Notes under the pieces: generated by a model
Database searches by the model: none
What the model was told of the DNA's origin: nothing
The model's input: the letters and a program-made list of their open reading frames with translations, nothing else
DNA from: Mycolicibacterium tokaiense
GTDB taxonomy: Bacteria; Actinomycetota; Actinomycetes; Mycobacteriales; Mycobacteriaceae
Direction: 5' to 3'
NCBI RefSeq assembly: GCF_010725885.1
Contig: NZ_AP022600.1
Coordinates: 1,984,001-2,048,000, forward strand
DNA length: 64,000 nt
Shown: piece after piece, positions 46,461 through 54,790 of the stretch
Numbering within the stretch: position 1 is the first letter of the stretch
How the letters are laid out: each line of letters starts with the position of its first letter
Made by a program: the position numbers and the translations under genes

Positions 46461-46493
46461 TTATCCACAGGGGTTATCCACAGTGTGGATGAA
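46461..46493. promoter_or_regulatory. Cluster of DnaA-box-like sequences between convergent genes
   Basis: Two exact TTATCCACA boxes (46461-46469 and 46474-46482) lie 13 bp apart on the same strand. A third, inverted near-match follows (TGTGGATGA, 8 of 9 on the opposite strand, 46484-46492). The site is in the 71-bp gap between the reactivase stop and the stop of the convergent ligase, so it is not a promoter for either. It may titrate DnaA or be incidental; no ori-like A/T-rich element is seen. Confidence 0.5.
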
Positions 46494-46516
46494 TCACACC
46501 AGTGTCATTCGGCGGC

Positions 46517-47581
46517 TCAACAGAGGCCGGGCACCACGTCACTGAGCCGGAATGTCGCCGGTCGCTCCAGTTGCTCGAAGGTGCAGGACCGGGGATCGCG
46601 GTCGGGCCGCCAGCGGTTGAACTGGGCGGTGTGCCGGAACCGGTCACCTTCCATGTGGTCGTAGCGGACCTCGACCACCCGCTCGGGGCGCAGGGGGACA
46701 AACGACAGGCTCTTGCCGGCATTCCAGCGCGAGCCGACGTTCTTGGCCAGCGCGGTGTTCTCGGCCACCTGGGCCGCCCAGTTCCACGGATGGCCGTCGA
46801 ACGTGGTGACCAGGGGCTGTAGCTCCTGGAACAGGGAGCGCCGGATGGCCATCGGGAACGCGCCGATGACGCCTACCGAGGCCAGCCGGCCGCGGGCGTC
46901 GTACAGCCCCAGCATCAGCGACCCCACCGCGTCGTCGCCCGACTTGTGCAACCGGTACCCGCCGACCACACAATCGGCGGTGCGTTGATGCTTCACCTTG
47001 AACATCACCCGGCGGTCCGGCTGGTAGGTCAGCGTCGGCGGCTTGGCGATCAGCCCATCGAGTCCCGCCCCCTCGAACTCCCGGAACCAGCGCCGCGCCG
47101 TCGTGGCGTCGGTGGTCGCCGGGGTGAGGTGGATGGACCGCCCGGCGCCGGACATCGCCTGTTCCAGTGCTGCCCGCCGTTCGCCGAACGGGCGCTCCGT
47201 GTAGTCCTGGTCACCGAGTGCCAGCAGGTCGAAGGCGATGAAGGCCGCCGGGGTCTTCTCCGCCAGCATGGTCACCCGGCTGGCGGCCGGGTGCAGCCGC
47301 AACTGCAGGGCCTCGAAATCCAGCCCGTGCTCCGCGGCGATCACGATCTCACCGTCCAGCACACACCGCGTCGGCAGCTCCGCCCGGGCCGCGGCGACGA
47401 GCTCGGGAAAATACCGGGTCAGCGGACGCTCGTTGCGGCTGCCGAGTTCCACCTCGTCCCTGTCGCGGAACAGGATGGATCGGAAGCCGTCCCATTTCGG
47501 CTCGTACCAACAGTCGGCCGGGAGATCGGTGACCGCCTTGGCCAGCATCGGCGGCACCGGCGGCTGCACAGGCAGATCCAT
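46517..47581 (-). CDS. ATP-dependent DNA ligase, LigC type (copy 1)
   Basis: The 354-residue ligase has the nucleotidyl-lysine motif EPKWDGFRS near residue 28, motif III FIAFDLLAL, motif IV GLDGLIAK and motif V VMFKVKHQ, followed by an OB domain. LigC ligases seal nicks in mycobacterial back-up repair, working with Prim-PolC. A second copy lies at 51816-52868 beside the Prim-Pol gene. This one is separated from it by the MEDS and sulfur genes and begins next to the DnaA-box cluster. Confidence 0.9.
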   Translation of the reverse strand: MDLPVQPPVPPMLAKAVTDLPADCWYEPKWDGFRSILFRDRDEVELGSRNERPLTRYFPELVAAARAELPTRCVLDGEIVIAAEHGLDFEALQLRLHPAASRVTMLAEKTPAAFIAFDLLALGDQDYTERPFGERRAALEQAMSGAGRSIHLTPATTDATTARRWFREFEGAGLDGLIAKPPTLTYQPDRRVMFKVKHQRTADCVVGGYRLHKSGDDAVGSLMLGLYDARGRLASVGVIGAFPMAIRRSLFQELQPLVTTFDGHPWNWAAQVAENTALAKNVGSRWNAGKSLSFVPLRPERVVEVRYDHMEGDRFRHTAQFNRWRPDRDPRSCTFEQLERPATFRLSDVVPGLC

Positions 47582-47587
47582 GGGGCT

Positions 47588-48523
47588 CTAGGAACTGCAC
47601 AGCCGGACGGTGAACCCGTCATCGGCGGCCATCAGATCCACCCGGATACCGAGCTGGTGGATCAGCCACAGACCCAGGCCGGCCCCGAGGGTGCTGTTTA
47701 CGGGCATGAGTCCGGCCAGGCAGTCGAGGGGGCCGAGGCCGCCGTCGCGCACGTGGACCACCACACGCCCGTCCTGTGCCCACAGCCGCAGGGCGGCCGG
47801 CGGCTTGCCGTGCACCAGGGCGTTGGTCACGGCCTCCGAGGTGGCCAGCACCAGGTCGTGCAGGGTGACGTTATCGAGATGACCCACCGCGGCACGGTGT
47901 ATCACCTCCCGCGATTGCCCGGCGGTGATATCCGGGATGTCCAGTAGTGGGGTGGCGGACTCCAGCGGATCGGGCACCACAGGCGCCAGCACGAAGGACG
48001 CCGGATCCTGGTAGCGCGGGCTCGGCGTGCGGACGCCGGCCGACAGCAGACTCGGATGAGCCCGCTCGATGACGTCACGGGCCTCAGGCGAGGCCCGGTT
48101 GGTGTCGTAGACGCACAGACTCAGCAGGGGGAAGTCGTCGTAGGCGGTGTTGACCGCGGACTCGTAGCGCGACCATGCGCGCAGCTGATCGGCGCTGCCC
48201 GCCAGCGGCACCTGACCGGAGGTGCGCACCTGGTGGGCGCCGGCGGCCACCTGCTGGGCGTAGAGCTTGCGATAGCTGGCGATCGCACGCGCCGGTGTGG
48301 CGTAGTGGTCCCCGCCGTCGACAAAGGTCACCAGCTCCGAGGCCGGCAGGGCCCGGCGCAGCAGGGTGGTGCTGTGCTGATCGAACCCCAGCACCGAGGG
48401 CTCACCCGCCTCGATGCCTTCGGCGACGAACGGCACCACCAGCTCCAGCAGTTCGTCATCGCTGCCGTAGAAGCCGGCCTCGTGGAAATGCCCGGTGTAC
48501 CCGGCGGACACTCCGGCCCTCAT
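47588..48523 (-). CDS. MEDS-domain sensor with GHKL (anti-sigma type) ATPase domain
   Basis: The 311-residue protein has an N-terminal MEDS-like domain (GHFHEAGFYGSDDELLELVV, about residues 10-170) and a C-terminal histidine-kinase-like ATPase domain (LVLATSEAVTNALVHGKPPA near residue 235; the N-box Asn is clear). It is of the RsbW type, without a phospho-acceptor histidine. The ATG overlaps the stop of the next protein (ATGA). It is likely an anti-sigma or partner-switching kinase for its STAS-domain neighbour. Confidence 0.82.
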   Translation of the reverse strand: MRAGVSAGYTGHFHEAGFYGSDDELLELVVPFVAEGIEAGEPSVLGFDQHSTTLLRRALPASELVTFVDGGDHYATPARAIASYRKLYAQQVAAGAHQVRTSGQVPLAGSADQLRAWSRYESAVNTAYDDFPLLSLCVYDTNRASPEARDVIERAHPSLLSAGVRTPSPRYQDPASFVLAPVVPDPLESATPLLDIPDITAGQSREVIHRAAVGHLDNVTLHDLVLATSEAVTNALVHGKPPAALRLWAQDGRVVVHVRDGGLGPLDCLAGLMPVNSTLGAGLGLWLIHQLGIRVDLMAADDGFTVRLCSS

Positions 48524-49395
48524 TCCCCTGCCTCCCGCTCCGGTGCGGCCACCACGCTGACGGCCGTCAGATCCAGCAACTCGATCAACCGGGCCGGGAC
48601 GAGCGCTCCGGTGTGCAGCACCGCCGTCTGACGGTGGCGGCGGGCCACGTTGTCGAGCACCATCAGCGACCGGTGGTCGATGAATGTCAGCCCCGAAGCG
48701 TCGATGTGCAGTGTGGTGCCTTTTGATGTTGGCCAGATCCGCTCGAGGGTGGCGGCAAATGCAGACCGGTTCGACGCGTCGAGTTCCCCGGTGAGGACAA
48801 ACGATATGGCCGCCAGCGGGTCGGCGAACACCTGGAATCCCACGGCAGCGGCATTGACGAACGGATGCAGGCAGATCACTTCCGCTGCCGCCGCACCCAG
48901 TTCTGCGACGTTGTAGGCGCACAGCGCCGAAAACGGCAGCACCGCCATCTGCTGATCGACCTGGAATTCGAGCCGGGTCAGAGCGTCGCGCTGCACGATG
49001 GTGCGGGCCACGGACGTCACGTCGACCACCGCTCGGAATCCGGTGTAGCCGCGGGCCACGGCATCTTCGGCGGTGGCGAGATACCGGCGCACGGCTTCCT
49101 CGGCGTCCAAGACGTCGGTCCCGGGCACGAAGGGGTAGTAGTCGGCGGCAGAGAACACCGCGATCTCGTTGCGGCCGGGCAGCCCCGTCAGCTGGGGCAT
49201 CGAGAGAAGTTCGGCCTTCAACTGCTCCGTGGTGGCCTCGCCCACGTAGGCCACCAGCTGGTGCTGGCGCAGACCGTCGGCAATGTACTCACCAGCGCGG
49301 GTCAGGAACTCGGCGCGGTTCCGGAAACCCCAGCCCATGTGACCGAAGGGGACGACGCCGGCCGCGGAGTCCACGGCGCCGTGCAACCGCGTCAC
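48520..49395 (-). CDS. MEDS-domain protein with STAS (anti-sigma antagonist) domain
   Basis: The 291-residue protein combines a MEDS-type N-terminal domain (MGWGFRNRAEFLTRAGEYIA, to about residue 190) with a C-terminal STAS domain (FVLTGELDASNRS, DASGLTFIDHRSLMVLD). The Ser in the second motif lies where RsbV-type antagonists are phosphorylated. Translational coupling to the MEDS-ATPase gene supports a partner-switching pair. The controlled sigma factor is not in the window. GTG at 49395 is used; the ATG at residue 20 is an alternative. Confidence 0.82.
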   Translation of the reverse strand: MTRLHGAVDSAAGVVPFGHMGWGFRNRAEFLTRAGEYIADGLRQHQLVAYVGEATTEQLKAELLSMPQLTGLPGRNEIAVFSAADYYPFVPGTDVLDAEEAVRRYLATAEDAVARGYTGFRAVVDVTSVARTIVQRDALTRLEFQVDQQMAVLPFSALCAYNVAELGAAAAEVICLHPFVNAAAVGFQVFADPLAAISFVLTGELDASNRSAFAATLERIWPTSKGTTLHIDASGLTFIDHRSLMVLDNVARRHRQTAVLHTGALVPARLIELLDLTAVSVVAAPEREAGE

Positions 49396-49517
49396 CTGGC
49401 ATCCGTCGGGGTGGGATCAGCGGTCATGTTCGGCAACCCTACGCCCACGAGCAGGCGCCGAAGGACTGCAGCTGTGGCCGGAGCGGCGTGTGAAACATGC
49501 CGTGGGGGGTATGGCCC

Positions 49518-49547
49518 TTGGAGTGAATATACCCCTAGGGGTATAAT
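49518..49547 (+). promoter_or_regulatory. Promoter with CstR/CsoR-like operator for the sulfur operon
   Basis: A near-consensus promoter is visible: -35 TTGGAG at 49518-49523, an 18-nt spacer and -10 TATAAT at 49542-49547. The 18-bp perfect palindrome TATACCCCTAGGGGTATA occupies 49528-49545, covering most of the spacer and the -10. This C-tract/G-tract palindrome is the type bound by CsoR-family persulfide sensors (CstR). The downstream genes handle sulfide and sulfite. No CsoR-family gene is in the window. Confidence 0.72.
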
Positions 49548-49614
49548 TTGAGACGTGATGGGTCCTCGCGAGGATCGCCCGGATACCGACTGAGAGGACT
49601 TGTGGTCAACTGTC

Positions 49615-50388
49615 ATGGCAATCGTCACCGGCCTGGGACTCGGGGCCCTCATCGGGGTGCTGCTGGGTCTGCTCGGCGGCGGGGGCTCCATCCTCGCCGT
49701 GCCGGCCCTGGTCTATGGGATGGGTTTGGACATCGCGCACGCCATCCCCATCTCGCTGATCGTGGTCGCGGCGGCCTCAGCGGTCGGCGTGCTTCCCAAG
49801 ATCCGGGCCAAACAAGTCCGGTGGCGCATGGCCGGGATCTTCGCCGCCACCGGGATACCGGCGACGATTGCCGGCAGCGCCATCAGCGCTCACCTGCCCC
49901 AGTCCGTGCTGATGGTCGGATTTGCGGTTGTCATGGTGGTCGCCGGAGTCCGCATGCTCACCGACCAGGGCGCCACCGGCACCGCCTGCACGATCGAGGC
50001 CGGCCAGGTCAACTGGCGGCGCTGCGCACCACGGTCGATCGGGGCCGGACTGTTGGTCGGGCTCCTCACCGGACTGTTCGGCGTCGGCGGCGGATTTCTC
50101 ATCATCCCGGCACTGGTCGTCATGCTCGGTGTCGAAATGTCCACGGCCATCGGCACATCGCTGCTGATCATCATCGCCAACTCGGTCGCCGGCATCGCCT
50201 CTCACCTCGACGGCATCACCGTCGACTGGCAGATCACCGCTGCGTTCGTCGCCGCCGCGATGGCCACGTCACTGGGCGCCGGATACTTCGGCACCACAAC
50301 CGACACCGCCCGCCTGCAGCGCTGGTTCGCCTACCTGGTGTTCGCCGTCGCCGCCTACGTACTCGTCGACACCCTGATCCTCCGCTGA
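49615..50388 (+). CDS. TauE/SafE-family sulfite/anion exporter
   Basis: About 257 residues with eight hydrophobic segments and the repeated glycine-rich signatures LLGLLGGGGSILAVPALVYG near residue 15 and LTGLFGVGGGFLIIPALVVM near residue 148. TauE/SafE proteins export sulfite, thiosulfate or organosulfur anions. The gene is the first of a two-gene operon with the persulfide dioxygenase, so sulfite export after persulfide oxidation is the simplest role. ATG at 49615 is used; TTG at 49600 is possible but too close to the GAGAGG site. Confidence 0.85.
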   Translation: MAIVTGLGLGALIGVLLGLLGGGGSILAVPALVYGMGLDIAHAIPISLIVVAAASAVGVLPKIRAKQVRWRMAGIFAATGIPATIAGSAISAHLPQSVLMVGFAVVMVVAGVRMLTDQGATGTACTIEAGQVNWRRCAPRSIGAGLLVGLLTGLFGVGGGFLIIPALVVMLGVEMSTAIGTSLLIIIANSVAGIASHLDGITVDWQITAAFVAAAMATSLGAGYFGTTTDTARLQRWFAYLVFAVAAYVLVDTLILR

Positions 50389-50410
50389 CCCAACCAAGAA
50401 GGAGCAGAAC

Positions 50411-51760
50411 ATGGACGTCTCCATCATCGAAACCTCGGGACTCGGTGACCGCAGCTACCTGGTCGCCCACCACGGCATCGCAGTGGTCATCGATCCGCAA
50501 CGCGACATCGACCGCGTGCTCGCGCTGGCCGACAAGTTTCAGGTCCGCATCACCCACGTGCTGGAGACACACCTGCACAACGACTACGTGACCGGCGGAC
50601 TGGAACTCTCCCGCACCGTCGGCGCCGACTATGCAGTGCCCGCAGGCGACGACGTCGACTATGCCCGCCGCGCTGTCACCGACGGCGACATCATCGACGC
50701 AGGACCAATTCACCTCGAAGTGATCCACACCCCTGGCCACACCCACCACCACGTCAGCTATGTGCTGCGCGACGCCACCGGCACCGTCCACGGTGTGTTC
50801 ACCGGCGGCTCGATGCTGTACGGCACCACGGGACGCACCGACCTCATCGGGCCCGACGACACCGAGAACCTTTCACACGCCCAGTATCACTCGGTCCACA
50901 AGCTCGCCGACCGCCTGCCGCCCGACACCCCGATCTACCCGACCCACGGCTTCGGCAGCTTCTGCTCGGCGACCCCGGCGTCCGGAGACTCCTCGACCAT
51001 CGCCGAACAACGCAGTACCAACCCGGCATTGACACAGGACGAACAGAGCTTCGTCGACGAACTGCTGGCAGGACTGTCGCCTTACCCCGCGTACTACGCC
51101 CACATGGGGGTCATCAACCGCGAAGGGCCCGCACCGGTCGACCTGACGCCACCGGTGTTGATCGACCCCGCCGAGTTGCGCCGCCGGATCGACGCCGGTG
51201 AATGGGTGGTGGACCTGCGCACCCGGACGGCATTTGCCGCCGGTCACCTACCGGGCACCCTGGGTTTCGAGCTGTCCGGATCGTTTGTCAGCTACTTCGG
51301 CTGGCTCTACGACTGGGGCGCACCGATCACGGTCATCGGCGACTCGGCCGAACACGTCGCCGAGGCCACACGCGAATTGGTGCGCATCGGCGTCGACCGG
51401 CTCACCGGTGCTGCCACCGATCGCATCGACACACTCGCCGCCGGCAGCCGGCTGGCGTCCTACCCGGTCGCCGATTTCGCCCGCCTCGCCGACGAACTCA
51501 GCTCAGGGTGGGTGTCCATCCTGGATGTTCGACAAAGCCACGAATACGACAAGGGGCACATTTCAGGAGCCGTCAACATTCCCCTGCACGAGCTGCCGAA
51601 CCGAATCGGCGACCTACCCGAAGGACCCGTCTGGGTCCACTGCGGATCGGGTTACCGCGCCTCTATCGCAACGTCACTGCTGGACCGCGCCGGCATGGAC
51701 GTCGTACTGATCGATGACGCCTTCGCGAAGGCGGGCGAGCACGGCCTGACAGGTCAGTAG
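50411..51760 (+). CDS. Persulfide dioxygenase-rhodanese fusion (CstB-like)
   Basis: The 449-residue protein begins with an MBL-fold dioxygenase domain (THLHNDYVTGG near residue 53, TPGHTHHHVSY near residue 104, and a later YPTHGFGS). Two rhodanese domains follow; the first (from about residue 255) lacks a catalytic Cys in its loop, and the second (from about 360) has it in VWVHCGSGYRASIATSLL. The same order is found in CstB of Staphylococcus aureus and related proteins, which oxidise persulfides to sulfite or thiosulfate. It follows the exporter after 22 nt and an AAGGAG site. Confidence 0.9.
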   Translation: MDVSIIETSGLGDRSYLVAHHGIAVVIDPQRDIDRVLALADKFQVRITHVLETHLHNDYVTGGLELSRTVGADYAVPAGDDVDYARRAVTDGDIIDAGPIHLEVIHTPGHTHHHVSYVLRDATGTVHGVFTGGSMLYGTTGRTDLIGPDDTENLSHAQYHSVHKLADRLPPDTPIYPTHGFGSFCSATPASGDSSTIAEQRSTNPALTQDEQSFVDELLAGLSPYPAYYAHMGVINREGPAPVDLTPPVLIDPAELRRRIDAGEWVVDLRTRTAFAAGHLPGTLGFELSGSFVSYFGWLYDWGAPITVIGDSAEHVAEATRELVRIGVDRLTGAATDRIDTLAAGSRLASYPVADFARLADELSSGWVSILDVRQSHEYDKGHISGAVNIPLHELPNRIGDLPEGPVWVHCGSGYRASIATSLLDRAGMDVVLIDDAFAKAGEHGLTGQ

Positions 51761-51815
51761 CCGGCGGGCCCACCGCGATCGATGACATTGTCGGGGTACC
51801 CGGGTCTACGTGAGT

Positions 51816-52868
51816 ATGAAGAGCATGGACCTGCCGGTGCTGCCTCCGCTGGAACCGATGCTGGCCAAGGCGGTGGCGAAGGTGCCGACCGAGGACGGGG
51901 TGTGGTCCTACGAGCCGAAGTGGGACGGTTTCCGAGCGCTGGTGTTCCGTGACGGCGACGAGGTGCGGCTGATCTCGCGCAGCGGCAAGGAGCTGGGCCG
52001 CTACTTCCCCGAAGTGGTGGTGGCCCTGCGCGACGAGCTGGCCCCGCGCTGCGTCCTCGACGGCGAGGTGGTGGTGCCGCGGGAGATCGACGGCCGGGTC
52101 CGGCTGGACTGGGAGTCGCTGAGCCAGCGGATCCACCCGGCGCAGAGCCGGGTGACGCTGCTGTCGCAGGAGACGCCGGCACACTTCATCGGATTCGACG
52201 CCCTGGCCCTCGGGGACCGGTCCATCCTCGGCGAGCCGTTCCGCGTCCGACGGGAGGTACTGCGCGAGGCCGTGACGCCGGCGACCTGGTGCCACGTCAC
52301 CCGCACCACCGAGGATGCGGCGCTGGGGCAGGAGTGGTTGACGACGTTCGAGGGCGCCGGCCTGGACGGGGTGATCGCCAAGCGGCTCGACGGCGCCTAT
52401 CTACCCGGCAAGCGTGACATGGCCAAGATCAAACACGCGCGCGATGCCGATTGTGTGGCCATCGGCTATCGCATCCACAAGAGCGGCGAGGGCATCGGGT
52501 CGATCCTGCTCGGTCTGTACCGCGACGACGGCGAACTGCAGATGGTGGGTGGGGCGGCGTCATTCACGGCCAAGGACCGGGTGAAGCTGCTGTCCGAGCT
52601 GGAACCGCTGCGCGACGGCGATGTCCGAGACGGGGACCCGAGCCGGTGGAACTCCGCGGCCGACAAGCGCTGGATCCCGGTGCGGCCCGAGAAGGTGGCC
52701 GAGGTGGCCTACGACCAGATGGAGGGCAACAGCGTGCACGGCAGGCGTTTTCGGCATGCGGTGAAATTTCGGAGATGGCGCCCCGATCGGGAACCGGCCA
52801 GCTGCACCTTCGAGCAGCTGGACGTACCACTGAACTACGACCTGTTCGACGTCTTGGAGCAGGCCTGA
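51816..52868 (+). CDS. ligC: ATP-dependent DNA ligase, LigC type (copy 2)
   Basis: About 350 residues. The adenylation motif is EPKWDGFRA near residue 36, with GLDGVIAKRLDGAYLPGKRD (motif IV area) near residue 185 and VAEVAYDQMEGN in the OB part. It is closely related to the copy at 46517-47581 but lies directly upstream of the Prim-PolC gene, the same order as ligC1-Prim-PolC in M. smegmatis. It takes part in nick sealing during excision repair. Start choice between ATG 51816 and ATG 51825 is open. Confidence 0.9.
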   Translation: MKSMDLPVLPPLEPMLAKAVAKVPTEDGVWSYEPKWDGFRALVFRDGDEVRLISRSGKELGRYFPEVVVALRDELAPRCVLDGEVVVPREIDGRVRLDWESLSQRIHPAQSRVTLLSQETPAHFIGFDALALGDRSILGEPFRVRREVLREAVTPATWCHVTRTTEDAALGQEWLTTFEGAGLDGVIAKRLDGAYLPGKRDMAKIKHARDADCVAIGYRIHKSGEGIGSILLGLYRDDGELQMVGGAASFTAKDRVKLLSELEPLRDGDVRDGDPSRWNSAADKRWIPVRPEKVAEVAYDQMEGNSVHGRRFRHAVKFRRWRPDREPASCTFEQLDVPLNYDLFDVLEQA

Positions 52869-52869
52869 G

Positions 52870-53919
52870 ATGGCAACCCCGGCACAAGAACTCGATGTCC
52901 TGGGCACCTCGGTCCGCCTCACCAGTGCGGACAAGCCGTACTTCCCCGCACTGGGTTCCGGCGGTGTCAAAGGGGCGCTGGTCGAGTACTACCGCGCGGT
53001 GTCGGTGGCGGGTCCGATGATGGACGCCCTGCGGGACCGCCCGACCCATCTGCAGCGTTTCCCGGATGGCATCGACGGCGAGGAGATCTACCAGAAACGG
53101 CTGCCGCAGAAGCATCCCGATTACCTGCAGACCTGCCAGGTGACTTTTCCGTCCGGTCGAACGGCGGATGCCCTGAAGGTGACCCACCCGTCGGCCATCG
53201 TCTGGGCCGCCCAGATGGGCACCGTCACGTTCCACCCCTGGCAGGTGCGCTGCCCGGAAGTCGAACACCCCGATGAGCTGCGCATCGATCTGGACCCGCA
53301 GCCGGGCACCGGTTTCCGGGAGGCCGCCCGCGTGGCCGTCGAGGTGCTCGAACCACTGCTCACCGAACTGGGGCTGGCGGGCTACGCCAAGACCTCGGGT
53401 GGGCGCGGCGTACACGTCTATCTGCGCATCGCCACCGACTGGGATTTCATCGCGGTCCGGCGCGCCGGCATCGCGCTGGCCCGCGAGGTCGAGCGCCGGG
53501 CCCCGGATCTGGTGACCACATCCTGGTGGAAGGAAGAGCGCGGCGAACGCATCTTCATCGACTTCAACCAGAACGCCCGCGACCGCACCATGGCCTCGCC
53601 GTATTCGGTGCGCCGCACCCCCATCGCCACGGTGTCCACACCGCTGCCCTGGGCCGAGCTGGCCGATGCCGACCCCGACGACTACACCATCGCCACCGTG
53701 CCGAAACTAGTTGCAGAACGCGATGATCCGTGGGCCGGCATGGACGACGTGGCGCAGTCGCTGCAACCGCTGCTGGACATGGTGGCCGCCGACGAGGAGC
53801 GCGGGCTGGGCGACATGCCCTACCCGCCGAGCTATCCCAAGATGCCGGGCGAGCCACCCCGGGTGCAGCCGAGCAAGAAGGTGGCCGCCCACTGGGACGA
53901 CGAGGGCAACCGCATCTGA
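52870..53919 (+). CDS. Primase-polymerase (Prim-PolC, LigD-polymerase-like)
   Basis: The 349-residue AEP-superfamily enzyme has metal-binding acidic residues in DELRIDLDPQPG near residue 138, the GGRGVHVYL nucleotide loop near residue 178, and FIDFNQNARDRTMASPYSVR near residue 235. It fills short gaps with ribonucleotides or deoxynucleotides during base-excision-type repair in M. smegmatis (Prim-PolC). It starts just after the ligase stop, forming a repair operon. It converges with the luciferase-like gene one base apart. Confidence 0.9.
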   Translation: MATPAQELDVLGTSVRLTSADKPYFPALGSGGVKGALVEYYRAVSVAGPMMDALRDRPTHLQRFPDGIDGEEIYQKRLPQKHPDYLQTCQVTFPSGRTADALKVTHPSAIVWAAQMGTVTFHPWQVRCPEVEHPDELRIDLDPQPGTGFREAARVAVEVLEPLLTELGLAGYAKTSGGRGVHVYLRIATDWDFIAVRRAGIALAREVERRAPDLVTTSWWKEERGERIFIDFNQNARDRTMASPYSVRRTPIATVSTPLPWAELADADPDDYTIATVPKLVAERDDPWAGMDDVAQSLQPLLDMVAADEERGLGDMPYPPSYPKMPGEPPRVQPSKKVAAHWDDEGNRI

Positions 53920-53920
53920 G

Positions 53921-54790
53921 CTACTGCGGGGTGGGCCGGTGCTCGGCCAGGGTGCGGAAGTTCTCTACCGGCGAGGCGGTGGGGTCCTCGCTCAGCACCT
54001 GGATGCCGACATGGTCGGCGCCCGCCGAGAGGTGCTGGTCGATCTCGGCGTAGATGGCCTCCGGGGAACCGTGGGCAACCAGGGCATCGATGAGTCTGTC
54101 GCTGCCGGGACGGTCGATATCGGCCTGCGCGAACCCGTGCCGCAGCAGGTTGTCGGTGTAATTGCGCAGACCGAGATAGGGGTTGTCCACCAGAGACCGG
54201 CCGATCTTGCGCGCCTGATCGCGGTCCTGGCACAGCACCACTTTGTGCTCCGGAGCCAGGAAGGCAGTGCTGCCCAACAGTTCTCGCGCGTGACGTGTGT
54301 GGTCAGGGACGGTGAGATAGGGGTGTGCCCCCAGGGTCGTCTCGCCCGCCAATGTCAGCGTTTTCTTGCCCAGCGCCGCGATGACGATTGCCTCGGCCGG
54401 AACGCCGCCGTGCAGCAGCGCATCGACGTAGTTGGCCATCCGCTCGTAGGGCCGTTCGTAGGTGTCCCGGCTCTCGGGGTGGCCGAGACCGACACCCAGC
54501 AGCAACCGGGGTCCGTGGCGGTCGACGATGCGGTGGTAGTGACGGGCGATGCTGCGCGGGTCGTCGTTCCACATGTTGATGATGGCCGTGGCGATCATTG
54601 CGGTTTCGGTCGCGGCGATCATCTGCTCGAGCAGGGCCATGTCACCGACGGGATCCGCGCCGATCCCCACCCAGATCGTCTGGTAACCCAGCTCTTCGAG
54701 CGCCGGTGCGTACCCGATCCGGGGGGCGTCACCCAGTGCGGGATTGAGCCACGCTCCGTAGGTGCCGAAACGCTGGTGCATGTCTGTCAT
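53921..54790 (-). CDS. Luciferase-like (LLM class, probably F420-dependent) oxidoreductase
   Basis: The 289-residue protein has the LLM TIM-barrel pattern: an early YGAWLNPALG, TIWVGIGADPVGDMALLEQM near residue 37, and LLLGVGLGHPES near residue 97. Most mycobacterial members use F420 rather than FMN. The substrate is unknown. Its ATG overlaps the stop of the MerR regulator (ATGA), so it is transcribed with it and away from the divergent SnoaL/SDR genes. Confidence 0.82.
   Translation of the reverse strand: MTDMHQRFGTYGAWLNPALGDAPRIGYAPALEELGYQTIWVGIGADPVGDMALLEQMIAATETAMIATAIINMWNDDPRSIARHYHRIVDRHGPRLLLGVGLGHPESRDTYERPYERMANYVDALLHGGVPAEAIVIAALGKKTLTLAGETTLGAHPYLTVPDHTRHARELLGSTAFLAPEHKVVLCQDRDQARKIGRSLVDNPYLGLRNYTDNLLRHGFAQADIDRPGSDRLIDALVAHGSPEAIYAEIDQHLSAGADHVGIQVLSEDPTASPVENFRTLAEHRPTPQ

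Noticed and set aside
49396..49614. A local CsoR/CstR regulator gene next to the palindrome
   Set aside because: No reading frame of the expected 85-110 residues with the Cys-His-Cys pattern is present on either strand.
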